A stretch of DNA of 40,443 nt. It comes from a virus. Within the stretch, counting starts at the first letter, position 1. The number at the start of each line of letters is the position of its first letter. Positions 30,678-37,599 of the stretch are shown here, piece by piece. A model generated the notes under the pieces. The model worked only from the letters and a program-made list of their open reading frames with translations, was not told the origin of the DNA and did not search any database. The DNA is taken from the IMG/VR virus record IMGVR_UViG_3300043427_000269, positions 1 through 40,443 of that record; one strand, 5' to 3'. Made by a program: the position numbers and the translations under genes.

Positions 30678-31117
30678 CCACAATCGCCGCGAGAGTATCT
30701 ACGGGAGAAATAGCCGCAGACTCGATGGTAAGCGGCGATGATTCCTTCTACCTAGTCGAGAAACTCCGTAGGGGTAAGAACTCTATATATGGGGCTTGCG
30801 GAGACTGGGATAAATGTTTGAAAATGCTACAAGTGTTGGAGTCTGGAGGGGATCTAGACTCCGACATGGATGTGTGTGTTCTTGAACTCAGAAATGACGG
30901 CCTCTGGATTTATGAAGGGACTATCATTCCTGCGCGTATTAAGAACGACTTTTGGGCTATTGGGACTGGGGCTAACTTTGCCATTGCTGCGATGCACTGC
31001 GGCAAGTCTGTACAGGAGGCGGTGGAGATCGCGTGTATGTACGACACCAGTTCACATGGGCCGATTGACCTTATGCGACTGGGAGGCAGGGGTGGGAAAA
31101 CTAAAAGTAACCGATGA
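30674..31117 (+). CDS. HslV/proteasome-like N-terminal nucleophile protein
   Basis: The 147-aa product begins M-T-T-I-A-A-R, so Met removal would expose Thr1, the nucleophile in HslV. Asp15 and Lys29 (after Met removal) fall at places comparable to the HslV Asp17 and Lys33. AIGTGANFAIAAM (95-107) matches the HslV Gly-rich loop, and SVQEAVEIACMYDTSSHGPI its C-terminal helix. An active self-assembling protease or a structural relic are both possible. It sits between a holin-like gene and a metallophosphatase, an unexpected neighbourhood. Confidence 0.8.
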   Translation: MTTIAARVSTGEIAADSMVSGDDSFYLVEKLRRGKNSIYGACGDWDKCLKMLQVLESGGDLDSDMDVCVLELRNDGLWIYEGTIIPARIKNDFWAIGTGANFAIAAMHCGKSVQEAVEIACMYDTSSHGPIDLMRLGGRGGKTKSNR

Positions 31118-32033
31118 ACAACTGATAGAGGCGTTTAAAAGGTTAGGTAGTCCAACAAAGGTGGCGCAAGAATTTAACATAGAGGTCACCAGGGTTTACG
31201 CAAGACGGAGAATGATCGAAGCAAAGGGTATAAGCCTTCCGTCATTTAGCGCAAGACAGAAAACCGTATTTGAAACCGTAGTCCCAGAGAATCGCCGAGT
31301 AATTACGCACAACGTCACTAACGGGCATATTTTTGTTGCCTCTGACTGCCACTATTGGCCTGGGGAAGTTACTACGGCGCATAGGGCGTTCGTAGAACTA
31401 ATCACCGCCTTTAAGCCAAAGACCATCGTCCTAAACGGGGATGTGTTTGACGGGGCTTCTGTGAGCCGCCACCCGCCTCTGATGGGTCAGGTGAACCCTA
31501 CCCCCAAGCAAGAGATAGAAGCCTGTCAAGACCGTTTAGACGAGATTGGGAAGGCATCCAAGAACGCAGTCAAACTTTGGACGTTCGGCAACCACGATAC
31601 GCGGCTCTTTGCCAAGATCGCGGCAGTCGCTCCGGAACTTGTCGGAATGATGAGTTTGTTCGACTACTTTCCTGGTTGGCATACCGGCTGGCGAATAGAT
31701 GTAAATGACCACACAGTCATTAAACATAGATGGCATGGCGGCGTTCATGCGACGATGAACAATGCTATGAAGTCCGGCAAGAATATTGTCACCGGCCACC
31801 TGCACCAGTTAAAGGTAACGCCGTGGTCTGACTATAACGGGCGACGGTACGGAGTAGATACCGGAACCCTTGCGGAACCGTATGGCGATCAATTCGTGTA
31901 CACAGAGGGCAATCCGGTGAACTGGTGTTCCGGCTTTGCGGTGCTGACGATTAGAGACGGCAAACTACTGCCGCCAGAGTTATGTGAAGTAATTGATGGT
32001 GAGGCTTTCTTTAGGGGAGAGAAAGTGATCTAG
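31092..32033 (+). CDS. Calcineurin-like metallophosphatase with N-terminal HTH
   Basis: Metal-dependent phosphoesterase. Motifs are in order: SDCH (84-87), NGDVFDG (115-121), FGNHDTR (165-171) and GHLHQ (235-239). The first 50 residues (DEQLIEAFKRLG and TKVAQEFNI ... VYARRRMIEAKG) form a helix-turn-helix. GTG at 31092, 5 nt after GGAGG, starts inside the HslV-like gene (26-nt overlap). Substrate unknown; DNA processing is plausible because of the HTH. Confidence 0.83.
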   Translation: MGKLKVTDEQLIEAFKRLGSPTKVAQEFNIEVTRVYARRRMIEAKGISLPSFSARQKTVFETVVPENRRVITHNVTNGHIFVASDCHYWPGEVTTAHRAFVELITAFKPKTIVLNGDVFDGASVSRHPPLMGQVNPTPKQEIEACQDRLDEIGKASKNAVKLWTFGNHDTRLFAKIAAVAPELVGMMSLFDYFPGWHTGWRIDVNDHTVIKHRWHGGVHATMNNAMKSGKNIVTGHLHQLKVTPWSDYNGRRYGVDTGTLAEPYGDQFVYTEGNPVNWCSGFAVLTIRDGKLLPPELCEVIDGEAFFRGEKVI

Positions 32034-32035
32034 GA

Positions 32036-32476
32036 ATGACCGATGCAGTTCAGGGAGCAAGAGCAGCACTAGGTGGTATAAAAGAAGCAGTAAAAGTAGG
32101 TCGAGAAATAAAAGAAACAGCAGTAGAAGTAAACGCTTTCCTGGACGAAGAAGCAAGAGCAAGGGTAGCCTGGAAGAAGCGTCAGCAAGAGATTGCCCGT
32201 CGTGGAGATATGGTCTTCATAGACGCGGTAAAAGAATACCGAATCATCAGACAAATACGCGATGCGGAAGCGCAGATGTATCGCGACATCGAAGCAGAGT
32301 TTGGTCGCTCTGCTGTATCCGAAGTGAAGTCCTTAATCTCTCGGCTACGAAAAGACCATCTAGAGTTAAACGACGAGTTCTACCGCAAGCGCATGGAAGC
32401 CCGCAGAGAATGGGGAACCTTGCTTGCGTTGTCGTTGGTTATTTATGCTTTCTTTAAAATGACAGGGGTTTGGTAA
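32036..32476 (+). CDS. 146-aa coiled-coil protein with C-terminal membrane anchor
   Basis: The body is a long, charged helix (GGIKEAVKVGREIKETAVEVN ... RKRMEARREWG), ending in a hydrophobic helix TLLALSLVIYAFFKMTGVW (about residues 128-146). The topology (long periplasmic or cytoplasmic coil with one anchor) would suit a lysis regulator or spanin-like partner, but no signal peptide or lipobox is present. It sits between the phosphatase and the second holin. Role unknown. Confidence 0.62.
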   Translation: MTDAVQGARAALGGIKEAVKVGREIKETAVEVNAFLDEEARARVAWKKRQQEIARRGDMVFIDAVKEYRIIRQIRDAEAQMYRDIEAEFGRSAVSEVKSLISRLRKDHLELNDEFYRKRMEARREWGTLLALSLVIYAFFKMTGVW

Positions 32477-32982
32477 TGCTTTCTTTAATATCTACACTTG
32501 GCGGTCTTCTAGTATCCGGTCTTCCCAAACTTCTGGAGTTCTTCCAGAACAAGTCTGACCAGTCCCACGAGATAGCCCTTGCTAGGCTCCAAAACGAGAT
32601 GCAGATGCAGTTAGCAGCGCAAGGCTTTGCAGCCCAGGCAAAGATCGAGGAAATCCGCACCGACCAGGTGGCGATGGAGTCCGAGGCAAAGATGACCGAA
32701 GCGGCTCTGGCGCATGATGCCAAGGTCATGGAAAAGGCTAGTACCTGGGCGGTAAACTATGTGGCAACCGTCCGTCCTACCGTGACCTATATCTTCGTGC
32801 TGGAACTGGTTATGATTAACGCTGGACTGGCTTGGTTCTTGTTGTTCAAGGAAGGTCTAGGAACCCTGACGGTGGACGAGTTTATCCGCGCTACCGAAAT
32901 AGTGTTTAGTACAGACGAAATGGCTATGCTTGGCGGTATTATTGGATTTTGGTTCGGAAGCCGAGGCTGGAGCAAGAAGTGA
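32476..32982 (+). CDS. Holin, 3TM_holin type
   Basis: ATG at 32476 overlaps the previous stop (TAATG). The 168-aa product has a hydrophobic N-terminus (LSLISTLGGLLVSGLPKLLE), a Gln/Ala coiled stretch, a second membrane helix (YIFVLELVMINAGLAWFLL) and a third with GGIIGFWFGSRG, the C-terminal signature of 3TM holins of gene transfer agents and phages. It directly precedes the endolysin, which supports the role. Confidence 0.82.
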   Translation: MLSLISTLGGLLVSGLPKLLEFFQNKSDQSHEIALARLQNEMQMQLAAQGFAAQAKIEEIRTDQVAMESEAKMTEAALAHDAKVMEKASTWAVNYVATVRPTVTYIFVLELVMINAGLAWFLLFKEGLGTLTVDEFIRATEIVFSTDEMAMLGGIIGFWFGSRGWSKK

Positions 32983-33488
32983 GAACTTCGGACAAAGGCA
33001 TCCACCTAATGCACGAGTTTGAGGGATACAGGAATAAGCCGTACCTGTGTCCCGCAGCCCTGTGGACTGTCGGATGGGGGGAAGTCCTGTATCAGGATCA
33101 GATCCGTCTTCCGATGGTTCGCAAGGATGGTTATACTGGTTTGATTCGGAAGGAGTACCAGTTAAAAGATGCAGATAATCGAGTTTGGTCACGCGAGGAA
33201 CTGGAGACGCGCTTCAAGGCTCTGCTCATCAGTTTTGAACGTGGTGTTCTTCGACTTGCTCCCAATCTTGTTGGCAATCAAGGTCTCTTTGACGCTTGTG
33301 TCGCTCTATCCTATAACATTGGGGTAGGTGGCTTTCAGAGGTCTACGCTACGCCAACGGATTCTGCGGAACGAATCACCAGAGTTAATCGCTGAAGGCTT
33401 TATGCGCTACACGATGGGCGGCGGGAAAGTCCTGCCAGGTCTAGTCCGTAGACGTAAGGCCGAGGTTGCTCTTTTTCTGCCGACTTAA
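32979..33488 (+). CDS. Endolysin, GH24 lysozyme
   Basis: Hydrolyses peptidoglycan at lysis. GTG at 32979 overlaps the holin stop and follows GGAG at 6 nt. The catalytic region is HEFEG with Glu15, then Cys24 and Thr30, giving E-x8-C-x5-T, the Cys variant of the T4 lysozyme Glu-Asp-Thr triad. The C-terminal half includes ACVALSYNIGVGGFQRSTL and a TMGGGKVLPGLVRRR segment typical of GH24. No signal or SAR anchor is seen, so it relies on the holin. Confidence 0.92.
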   Translation: MRTSDKGIHLMHEFEGYRNKPYLCPAALWTVGWGEVLYQDQIRLPMVRKDGYTGLIRKEYQLKDADNRVWSREELETRFKALLISFERGVLRLAPNLVGNQGLFDACVALSYNIGVGGFQRSTLRQRILRNESPELIAEGFMRYTMGGGKVLPGLVRRRKAEVALFLPT

Positions 33489-33641
33489 TTCTAGTATCTT
33501 GGCCTTGAGTTCATCCGTGATCTCTGGGCCATGTTTCTCCTCAAACTCATAGAGCCACTTCCTGCGCTCTGCCAGAGTTTTCTTCTTCAGCACATGACGT
33601 GCTAGACCCTCTATCTTCGCTTCATGCTCTGACATCACCAT
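33441..33641 (-). CDS. 66-aa helical protein convergent with the endolysin
   Basis: ATG at 33641 with a GAGGAG site 9 nt upstream is preferred; the longer frame to 33752 would start with TTG inside the HNH gene and lacks a ribosome site. The product starts MVMSEHEAKIEGLARHVL and ends KKSNLGLTSTD. The 3' end overlaps the endolysin by 48 nt on the other strand. A phage family with 'E.....A..VL.K....R..wl..' is recalled, function unknown. Confidence 0.6.
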   Translation of the reverse strand: MVMSEHEAKIEGLARHVLKKKTLAERRKWLYEFEEKHGPEITDELKAKILELSRQKKSNLGLTSTD

Positions 33642-33663
33642 TGCGATCAACTCCTCACGGGAT

Positions 33664-34197
33664 CTATGTGTGACTAGCGAACTCCTTGTGGAGGGCTTCT
33701 CTGACTTCTTTGAGTCGTTTGATTGCGTCAGACTTCCGAATAAATCTTCCAAGATAGTACCGTTTATAGTTTGTGCAGACGTGCGCCTCGTAGTACTTGC
33801 CGTCTCTTAGGAACAGCCCCTTGACGTTTGTAGACGTTTGTCTTCTACGTCTGGAGTTCCACTTGTTCTCCATCTGTGTTGCGGCTCTAAGGTTTCCTAG
33901 CCGATTATCTGACGGATTTCCGTTCTTGTGATCTAGTGCCTCTGGGAGCCATCCTCGATGGTAGAGCCAGATCAGGCGGTGCGCCATGTAGTACTTCTTG
34001 TGTATAGCAATTTTGATATATCCGCGAGGGTTGCGATACCCTGCTTGCTTCTCTGCGTAGCGCTTATTCCACATGACATAAGCGGTATAGGAACGGAACG
34101 CGGAGGCCGGACGAGACCGCCAGTACAGGTGGCCTCTCCGGTAGTAGAACAGACTTCTAAGTTCGTCTTTAGAAGGGTACGTCAGAGTCGATGTCAT
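33664..34197 (-). CDS. HNH homing endonuclease with AP2 domain (first copy)
   Basis: The 177-aa product has a GYIKIAIHKKYYMAHRLIWLYH beta-beta-alpha-like stretch, then LPEALDHKNGNPSDNRLGNLRAAT (described as about 84-107) with the HNH core DH-N-DNR-N, and a C-terminal AP2-type DNA-binding part (TNVKGLFLRDGKYYEAHV). It overlaps the SSB-like gene by 29 nt. This family moves by cutting sites in relatives; its position between conserved early genes fits a freestanding intruder. Confidence 0.85.
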   Translation of the reverse strand: MTSTLTYPSKDELRSLFYYRRGHLYWRSRPASAFRSYTAYVMWNKRYAEKQAGYRNPRGYIKIAIHKKYYMAHRLIWLYHRGWLPEALDHKNGNPSDNRLGNLRAATQMENKWNSRRRRQTSTNVKGLFLRDGKYYEAHVCTNYKRYYLGRFIRKSDAIKRLKEVREALHKEFASHT

Positions 34198-34408
34198 CGA
34201 ACGTCACCGGCTTCTTCTCACCTTTAGCGCGAGGCTCCTGCACCTTCAGGCTCAGAAACTTACCCTTGCCTGACTTTGCTTCTCGCAGCCATGCGGCCAG
34301 TTCGTACTCCTTGCCGTCCACGTTGATCTTGCCCTTGTACGTTGGGGCTTTCTCGTTGTCGGTCTCGTTCTTAAACAGAACGCCAGAGTTAGTGTTGTCG
34401 TAGTCCAT
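34169..34408 (-). CDS. SSB-like OB-fold protein (DUF736-like) with acidic tail
   Basis: The 79-aa product has SGVLFKNETDNEKAPTYKG (8-26), INVDGKEYELAAWLREAK (28-45) and FLSLKV (51-56), the outline of DUF736-type OB folds, and ends FDDIDSDVPF, close to the DDDIPF tail by which SSB recruits partners. AAGGAG lies before ATG 34408. It probably coats single-stranded DNA in the same recombination module as the exonuclease. Confidence 0.7.
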   Translation of the reverse strand: MDYDNTNSGVLFKNETDNEKAPTYKGKINVDGKEYELAAWLREAKSGKGKFLSLKVQEPRAKGEKKPVTFDDIDSDVPF

Positions 34409-34601
34409 TTTTGCTCCTTACTTTGTACGCGGCAAAATGCTTGCCATTAGATTCGACCATCTTTCTGTCAACGGTATACCCGCTGTCTTTTAGGTCACGG
34501 ATTCTGGCGGCTAACCGCAAGCATCCGCATCCAAGGTAAGCATCCAACGGCGTGATCCATCTCCGCGACCCTTCCTTCAATACCCATTCAGTTTGACTCA
34601 T
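34389..34601 (-). CDS. 70-aa helix-turn-helix protein (HTH_39-like)
   Basis: ATG at 34601 (or 34604, in tandem) is preferred over the 84-aa extension because GAGG lies just upstream. The sequence SQTEWVLKEGSRRWITPLDA and CGCLRLAARIRDLKDSGYTV followed by KHFAAYKV has the 'T...AL..G..RLaaRI.dLr..Gy.I' pattern of HTH_39. Likely a small DNA-binding factor. It overlaps the SSB-like start by 20 nt. Confidence 0.68.
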   Translation of the reverse strand: MSQTEWVLKEGSRRWITPLDAYLGCGCLRLAARIRDLKDSGYTVDRKMVESNGKHFAAYKVRSKNGLRQH

Positions 34602-34756
34602 CATCCCCTCGCTGCTAAATAAAGCCCGACATTCCCAAGGCAATAGCCAACGAAAGCAATACCGAGACCGATATTGCCAGCGCGTAAAAGATCAACGGCC
34701 ACCACCGCATATACGACCCCCACTAAAGCGATCAGCCATGCCGCCACGATACCCAT
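34601..34756 (-). CDS. 51-aa two-span membrane protein
   Basis: ATG at 34756; the stop overlaps the next start. Two hydrophobic helices are separated by a short polar turn: IVAAWLIALVGVVYAVVAVDLL and NIGLGIAFVGYCLGNVGLYLA, ending ARG. Its two overlaps with neighbours support coding. It has no recognised family; a membrane-active or superinfection-related role is possible. Confidence 0.6.
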   Translation of the reverse strand: MGIVAAWLIALVGVVYAVVAVDLLRAGNIGLGIAFVGYCLGNVGLYLAARG

Positions 34757-34812
34757 CCAGCGAATATGACGACACCGATCAGATAAAAGAAAAACTGTCC
34801 TGCCTCAACCAT
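34732..34812 (-). CDS. 26-aa single-span membrane peptide
   Basis: ATG at 34812 follows a strong GAGGAGGA site. The peptide VEAGQFFFYLIGVVIFAGWV is hydrophobic and ends in SWRHG. Its stop overlaps the next membrane gene by 25 nt. The ribosome site is the main support. Confidence 0.45.
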   Translation of the reverse strand: MVEAGQFFFYLIGVVIFAGWVSWRHG

Positions 34813-34821
34813 ATTTCCTCC

Positions 34822-34911
34822 TCAGAAAAGTAGTCTAAGTACCAAGATTACACAGCCCCACACCAACACCACAGCACCCGCTAAAGCCATCTTGTATAGC
34901 AGGTCATCCAT
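34822..34911 (-). CDS. 29-aa single-span membrane peptide
   Basis: ATG at 34911 overlaps the exonuclease stop (TGATGG), with AAGGAG 8 nt upstream. It has one hydrophobic helix (KMALAGAVVLVWGCVILVLR) after a short acidic start. It lies between the exonuclease and another tiny membrane peptide. Confidence 0.45.
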   Translation of the reverse strand: MDDLLYKMALAGAVVLVWGCVILVLRLLF

Positions 34912-35507
34912 CACTCGCACTCCTTCTTCACTTCCGCTAGAAACTCCTGCACCTGCTCTAGCATTGCGTCCATGTCCTTCTGATCTGGCTCAAACCGCAC
35001 AATGAACAGTTGCTTGCTCTCAGGCAGTCTGGAATCAAAACTCACAAAGTCGCACCACTTCCGACCCGTACAGGCGATCTGGGCCATCATCTGATAGCGG
35101 TACTTAGCCGGCGCTTGGCCGGCCTTCCTGTAAGCCAGGTGCGTAGCGGAATTAGGGTTCTTGATCTCTACCAAACCGTCATCCCCCACAAGCCCGTCAG
35201 GAGACGCGCCAAACCATTCTAGGGTCGGGTGCTTAACAAACCCAATCTGGTCAACAAAATGACCACTATGGGCTTCGTAGGCGGCTCTGGCGATAGGTTC
35301 TTGCTCTGTGCCACGGATCATTGCCGCGTTTGGCGAGAAGGACTCCTGAATCTGTCCTGTAAGCCGTTCTGCTACCAGTTGCCAGAGATAGTTCTCCCTG
35401 GTGGCTGTTCCCTTCTTTGCCAGCGCGTCAGATACGCGACTGCCTGTTACATGGCCTAGGCGTTCTTCAAGCCACGCGGTTGACCCCTGCTCTGCTGAGT
35501 TGTTCAT
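34911..35507 (-). CDS. YqaJ-like viral recombinase (lambda-exonuclease fold)
   Basis: Would resect 5' ends of double-strand breaks for the annealing protein. The 198-aa product has WLEERLGHVTGSRVSD (13-28), NAAMIRGTEQEPIARAAYE (60-78), FGASPDGLVGDDGLVEIKNP with the D...E-x-K catalytic set, and KYRYQMMAQIACTG. Length is normal. ATG at 35507 has a GAGGAG site. It is the best-supported member of the recombination set. Confidence 0.88.
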   Translation of the reverse strand: MNNSAEQGSTAWLEERLGHVTGSRVSDALAKKGTATRENYLWQLVAERLTGQIQESFSPNAAMIRGTEQEPIARAAYEAHSGHFVDQIGFVKHPTLEWFGASPDGLVGDDGLVEIKNPNSATHLAYRKAGQAPAKYRYQMMAQIACTGRKWCDFVSFDSRLPESKQLFIVRFEPDQKDMDAMLEQVQEFLAEVKKECE

Positions 35508-35835
35508 GCACTCTTCTCCTCGCTACTGTTAATTCTGTTTCAAGCCTTTCGGTCGACATTCTTAATCTTTGCGCGACCGTATGTATAAGATTATAAGGAT
35601 AACTGACGTATCTGGCTTTCAATACTTGCCGACTAATACTAGGTAATTCCCTAATGGCGTTTTCTAGCAATTCGCCATCTACCATGTCTGGCTCATATCT
35701 AGGCTCTTCACCTTCCCAAACATCTTCCGATTCATAATTGCCTTCAGCAGAGGCGCAACGTGTACGCACTTCCGGCCCTAAGTGTCCGTATACGCAATAA
35801 AAAGCCCAATTACGAAGACGGTCTTCAGATATCAT
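35467..35835 (-). CDS. Sigma-like/antitermination-type regulator
   Basis: The C-terminal half of the 122-aa product (LLENAIRELPSISRQVLKARYV ... VAQRLRMSTERLETELTVARRRV, in parts) resembles sigma70 region 4 or ArpU/Q-like phage late regulators. The N-terminus has Trp and Tyr (LRNWAFYCVYGHLG). It overlaps the exonuclease by 41 nt. It is a candidate for switching on the long late plus-strand operon; no direct evidence. Confidence 0.62.
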   Translation of the reverse strand: MISEDRLRNWAFYCVYGHLGPEVRTRCASAEGNYESEDVWEGEEPRYEPDMVDGELLENAIRELPSISRQVLKARYVSYPYNLIHTVAQRLRMSTERLETELTVARRRVHEQLSRAGVNRVA

Positions 35836-35837
35836 AA

Positions 35838-36299
35838 CTATGAAAAATGAAGTTGTTTTTGCGCAACAAGATACGCTTGTCTTGCTTCTTCTGCCGTTTT
35901 GTATGAACCCAAATGGATTCCTTTTCGTTTTACAACAATTCTTGCATGAAACATTTTTCCAACCATGCTGTATCCACGAGCGTTAATTCTGTTTGTATTG
36001 TTTTGGGAGTACGTTGCACAGCGGATATTGCACAGCCTGTTATCTAATTTGTCGCCGTTTATGTGGTCTATTAGTTGTGGGGGCCATTCGCCATGCACAT
36101 ATAGCCAAACAAGGCGATGAGCAAGATAATCTTTTTTGTCTATTTTTATACTTCTATAACCTCTGGTGTTTAGTTTTCCGGCAACCGAGTTTATAGGTAT
36201 TCTAAAATTTGTCTGCACTTTCCAAGTGAAGACTCCTGTATCCGGATCGTAATCCAGAACTTCTTTGAGCCGTTTTTGGGTTATTTTTTCTTGAACCAT
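35838..36299 (-). CDS. HNH homing endonuclease with AP2 domain (second copy)
   Basis: The 153-aa product has GYRSIKIDKKDYLAHRLVW, then PQLIDHINGDKLDNRLCNIR (HNH core with DH and DNRL) and a C-terminal AP2 segment (KGIHLGSYKTAEEARQAYL). The start of 36299 lies 19 nt inside the preceding glycosyltransferase gene end. It is diverged from the copy at 33664-34197, so the two are separate arrivals rather than a recent duplication. Base composition is more AT-rich than its neighbours. Confidence 0.85.
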   Translation of the reverse strand: MVQEKITQKRLKEVLDYDPDTGVFTWKVQTNFRIPINSVAGKLNTRGYRSIKIDKKDYLAHRLVWLYVHGEWPPQLIDHINGDKLDNRLCNIRCATYSQNNTNRINARGYSMVGKMFHARIVVKRKGIHLGSYKTAEEARQAYLVAQKQLHFS

Positions 36300-36961
36300 A
36301 ATTCTGCGAGTTCAGGTCGATTCTTCTCTATCCACGGCTGCGCGTCTCTTACGCATTGCATTGCATTTTGCCCACACGTCTGGGAGCCAACGTGGTGGAC
36401 GTATGCCGTAGAGATAAAGTGGCGCTGGCCTGTTTGTTTTTGGTCTAGGCATTGGATATCGTCCGAATACCAGTTGATCGGCGGGAAGTCGATCCAGTCG
36501 TCTTTGTGTATATACGCAAATATAGGCGCGATCACGTCCACTTCTATAATCTTGCCCTCAGACTCGTACCGGAAGAAGGACATCGGCCCCTCACCGAGCC
36601 TCACGTTCTGGTATCCTCTAGCGTAATCGCTGCGGGATGCGACATAACCGAGGTCTCTGATTTGCCTTTTCAACTGTGAAACTTCTTTGGCAAGCGTAGG
36701 CCAGGTGTACGGTGTCAGCACAATATCGTCATTGGCGATCACCACCTCGTCGAACTCCTCAAACGCTCGGTGCATAACCGCGTTGTAAGCGTCTCCAAAG
36801 TTCTTGTGGGGGTTGGGTAGGTTCACGGTGCGGTGACGCGGTAGAACCATGTCAGAACCCGCTATAAAGACCGTTACGTCGGTCGGAACGTAGAATGTGA
36901 TAGAAGCCAGCATAACTGGCAGACACTTTGCGTTAGTCGTGCAGATGGCTATGGCTTGCAC
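36281..36961 (-). CDS. Glycosyltransferase-like protein (GT2/GT-A type)
   Basis: The 226-aa product has AICTTNAKCLPVMLASI (start of the nucleotide-binding fold), a DDI motif in VVIANDDIVLTPYTWP (about 73-88), and a C-terminal DDIQCLDQKQ-like acidic segment. GTG at 36961 overlaps the previous gene. Together with the next two genes it forms a block of three sugar-transfer proteins, possibly for glycan attachment to phage DNA, virion or host surface. Enzyme activity is inferred. Confidence 0.65.
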   Translation of the reverse strand: MQAIAICTTNAKCLPVMLASITFYVPTDVTVFIAGSDMVLPRHRTVNLPNPHKNFGDAYNAVMHRAFEEFDEVVIANDDIVLTPYTWPTLAKEVSQLKRQIRDLGYVASRSDYARGYQNVRLGEGPMSFFRYESEGKIIEVDVIAPIFAYIHKDDWIDFPPINWYSDDIQCLDQKQTGQRHFISTAYVHHVGSQTCGQNAMQCVRDAQPWIEKNRPELAELWFKKK

Positions 36962-37599
36962 TTCTTGTACTCCTCGATCCTGTGAGACGCATGGATTGTA
37001 AACAGGTCAGAGTCTAACATTTCTCTGTCACAGATATTTACCGTACTGTTGTTTTTGTGCAACACATAGGGCAGGGACACTTGATCTTTGATCCCCCACT
37101 TCAGAATTTCCCGCCACCACATCTCGCCGAGCGCCATGACCTCTAGGCTCTTTGTATTGCGACAAATCATGCCGCATGAATACAGACCGGCATTTAACGG
37201 CATACCGTCGTCTAGGTAATCCTGACCCTGCTCAAGCATGGGCTGGTCTGCGTACTTCTTCATTTCGTGGGCTTCTGCGATCTCCGCAAACAGGCAGTCA
37301 CGCCACGGGTGCTTGAACATCGCCCATGAGTCTTTCGCCTGGGAGACAAAGTACTCCGCAAAATTCGGCGACTCTATCCTGATAGACCCGTCTATCCAGA
37401 TCGTGTAGTCGTAGCCCATGCCGTTGCCTAGCAGCCGGTGCGGTAATAGTTTGTAGTACTTGGCCTGCAAACGTGGATTGTCGCCAAGTTCCTCGTGCGG
37501 CGAGGAGAACATTAGGAAGTCACAGTCTATATTTTGCTCAACGTGATCCTTTACGTCATCGTAATCACCGAAGATTGATGTATATACAAGAACCTTCAA
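36949..37599 (-). CDS. DUF616/TOD1-type glycosyltransferase-like protein
   Basis: TTG at 37599 is chosen: it overlaps the upstream stop (TTGA) and follows GGAGG at 5 nt. The 216-aa protein starts LKVLVYTSIFGDYDDVKDHV, the signature start of the TOD1/MUCI70 (DUF616) family, and has YDYTIWIDGSIRIES (a D-x-S-type metal site) and MPLNAGLYSCGMICR. The order of motifs supports the family. The acceptor is unknown. Confidence 0.78.
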   Translation of the reverse strand: MKVLVYTSIFGDYDDVKDHVEQNIDCDFLMFSSPHEELGDNPRLQAKYYKLLPHRLLGNGMGYDYTIWIDGSIRIESPNFAEYFVSQAKDSWAMFKHPWRDCLFAEIAEAHEMKKYADQPMLEQGQDYLDDGMPLNAGLYSCGMICRNTKSLEVMALGEMWWREILKWGIKDQVSLPYVLHKNNSTVNICDREMLDSDLFTIHASHRIEEYKKCKP

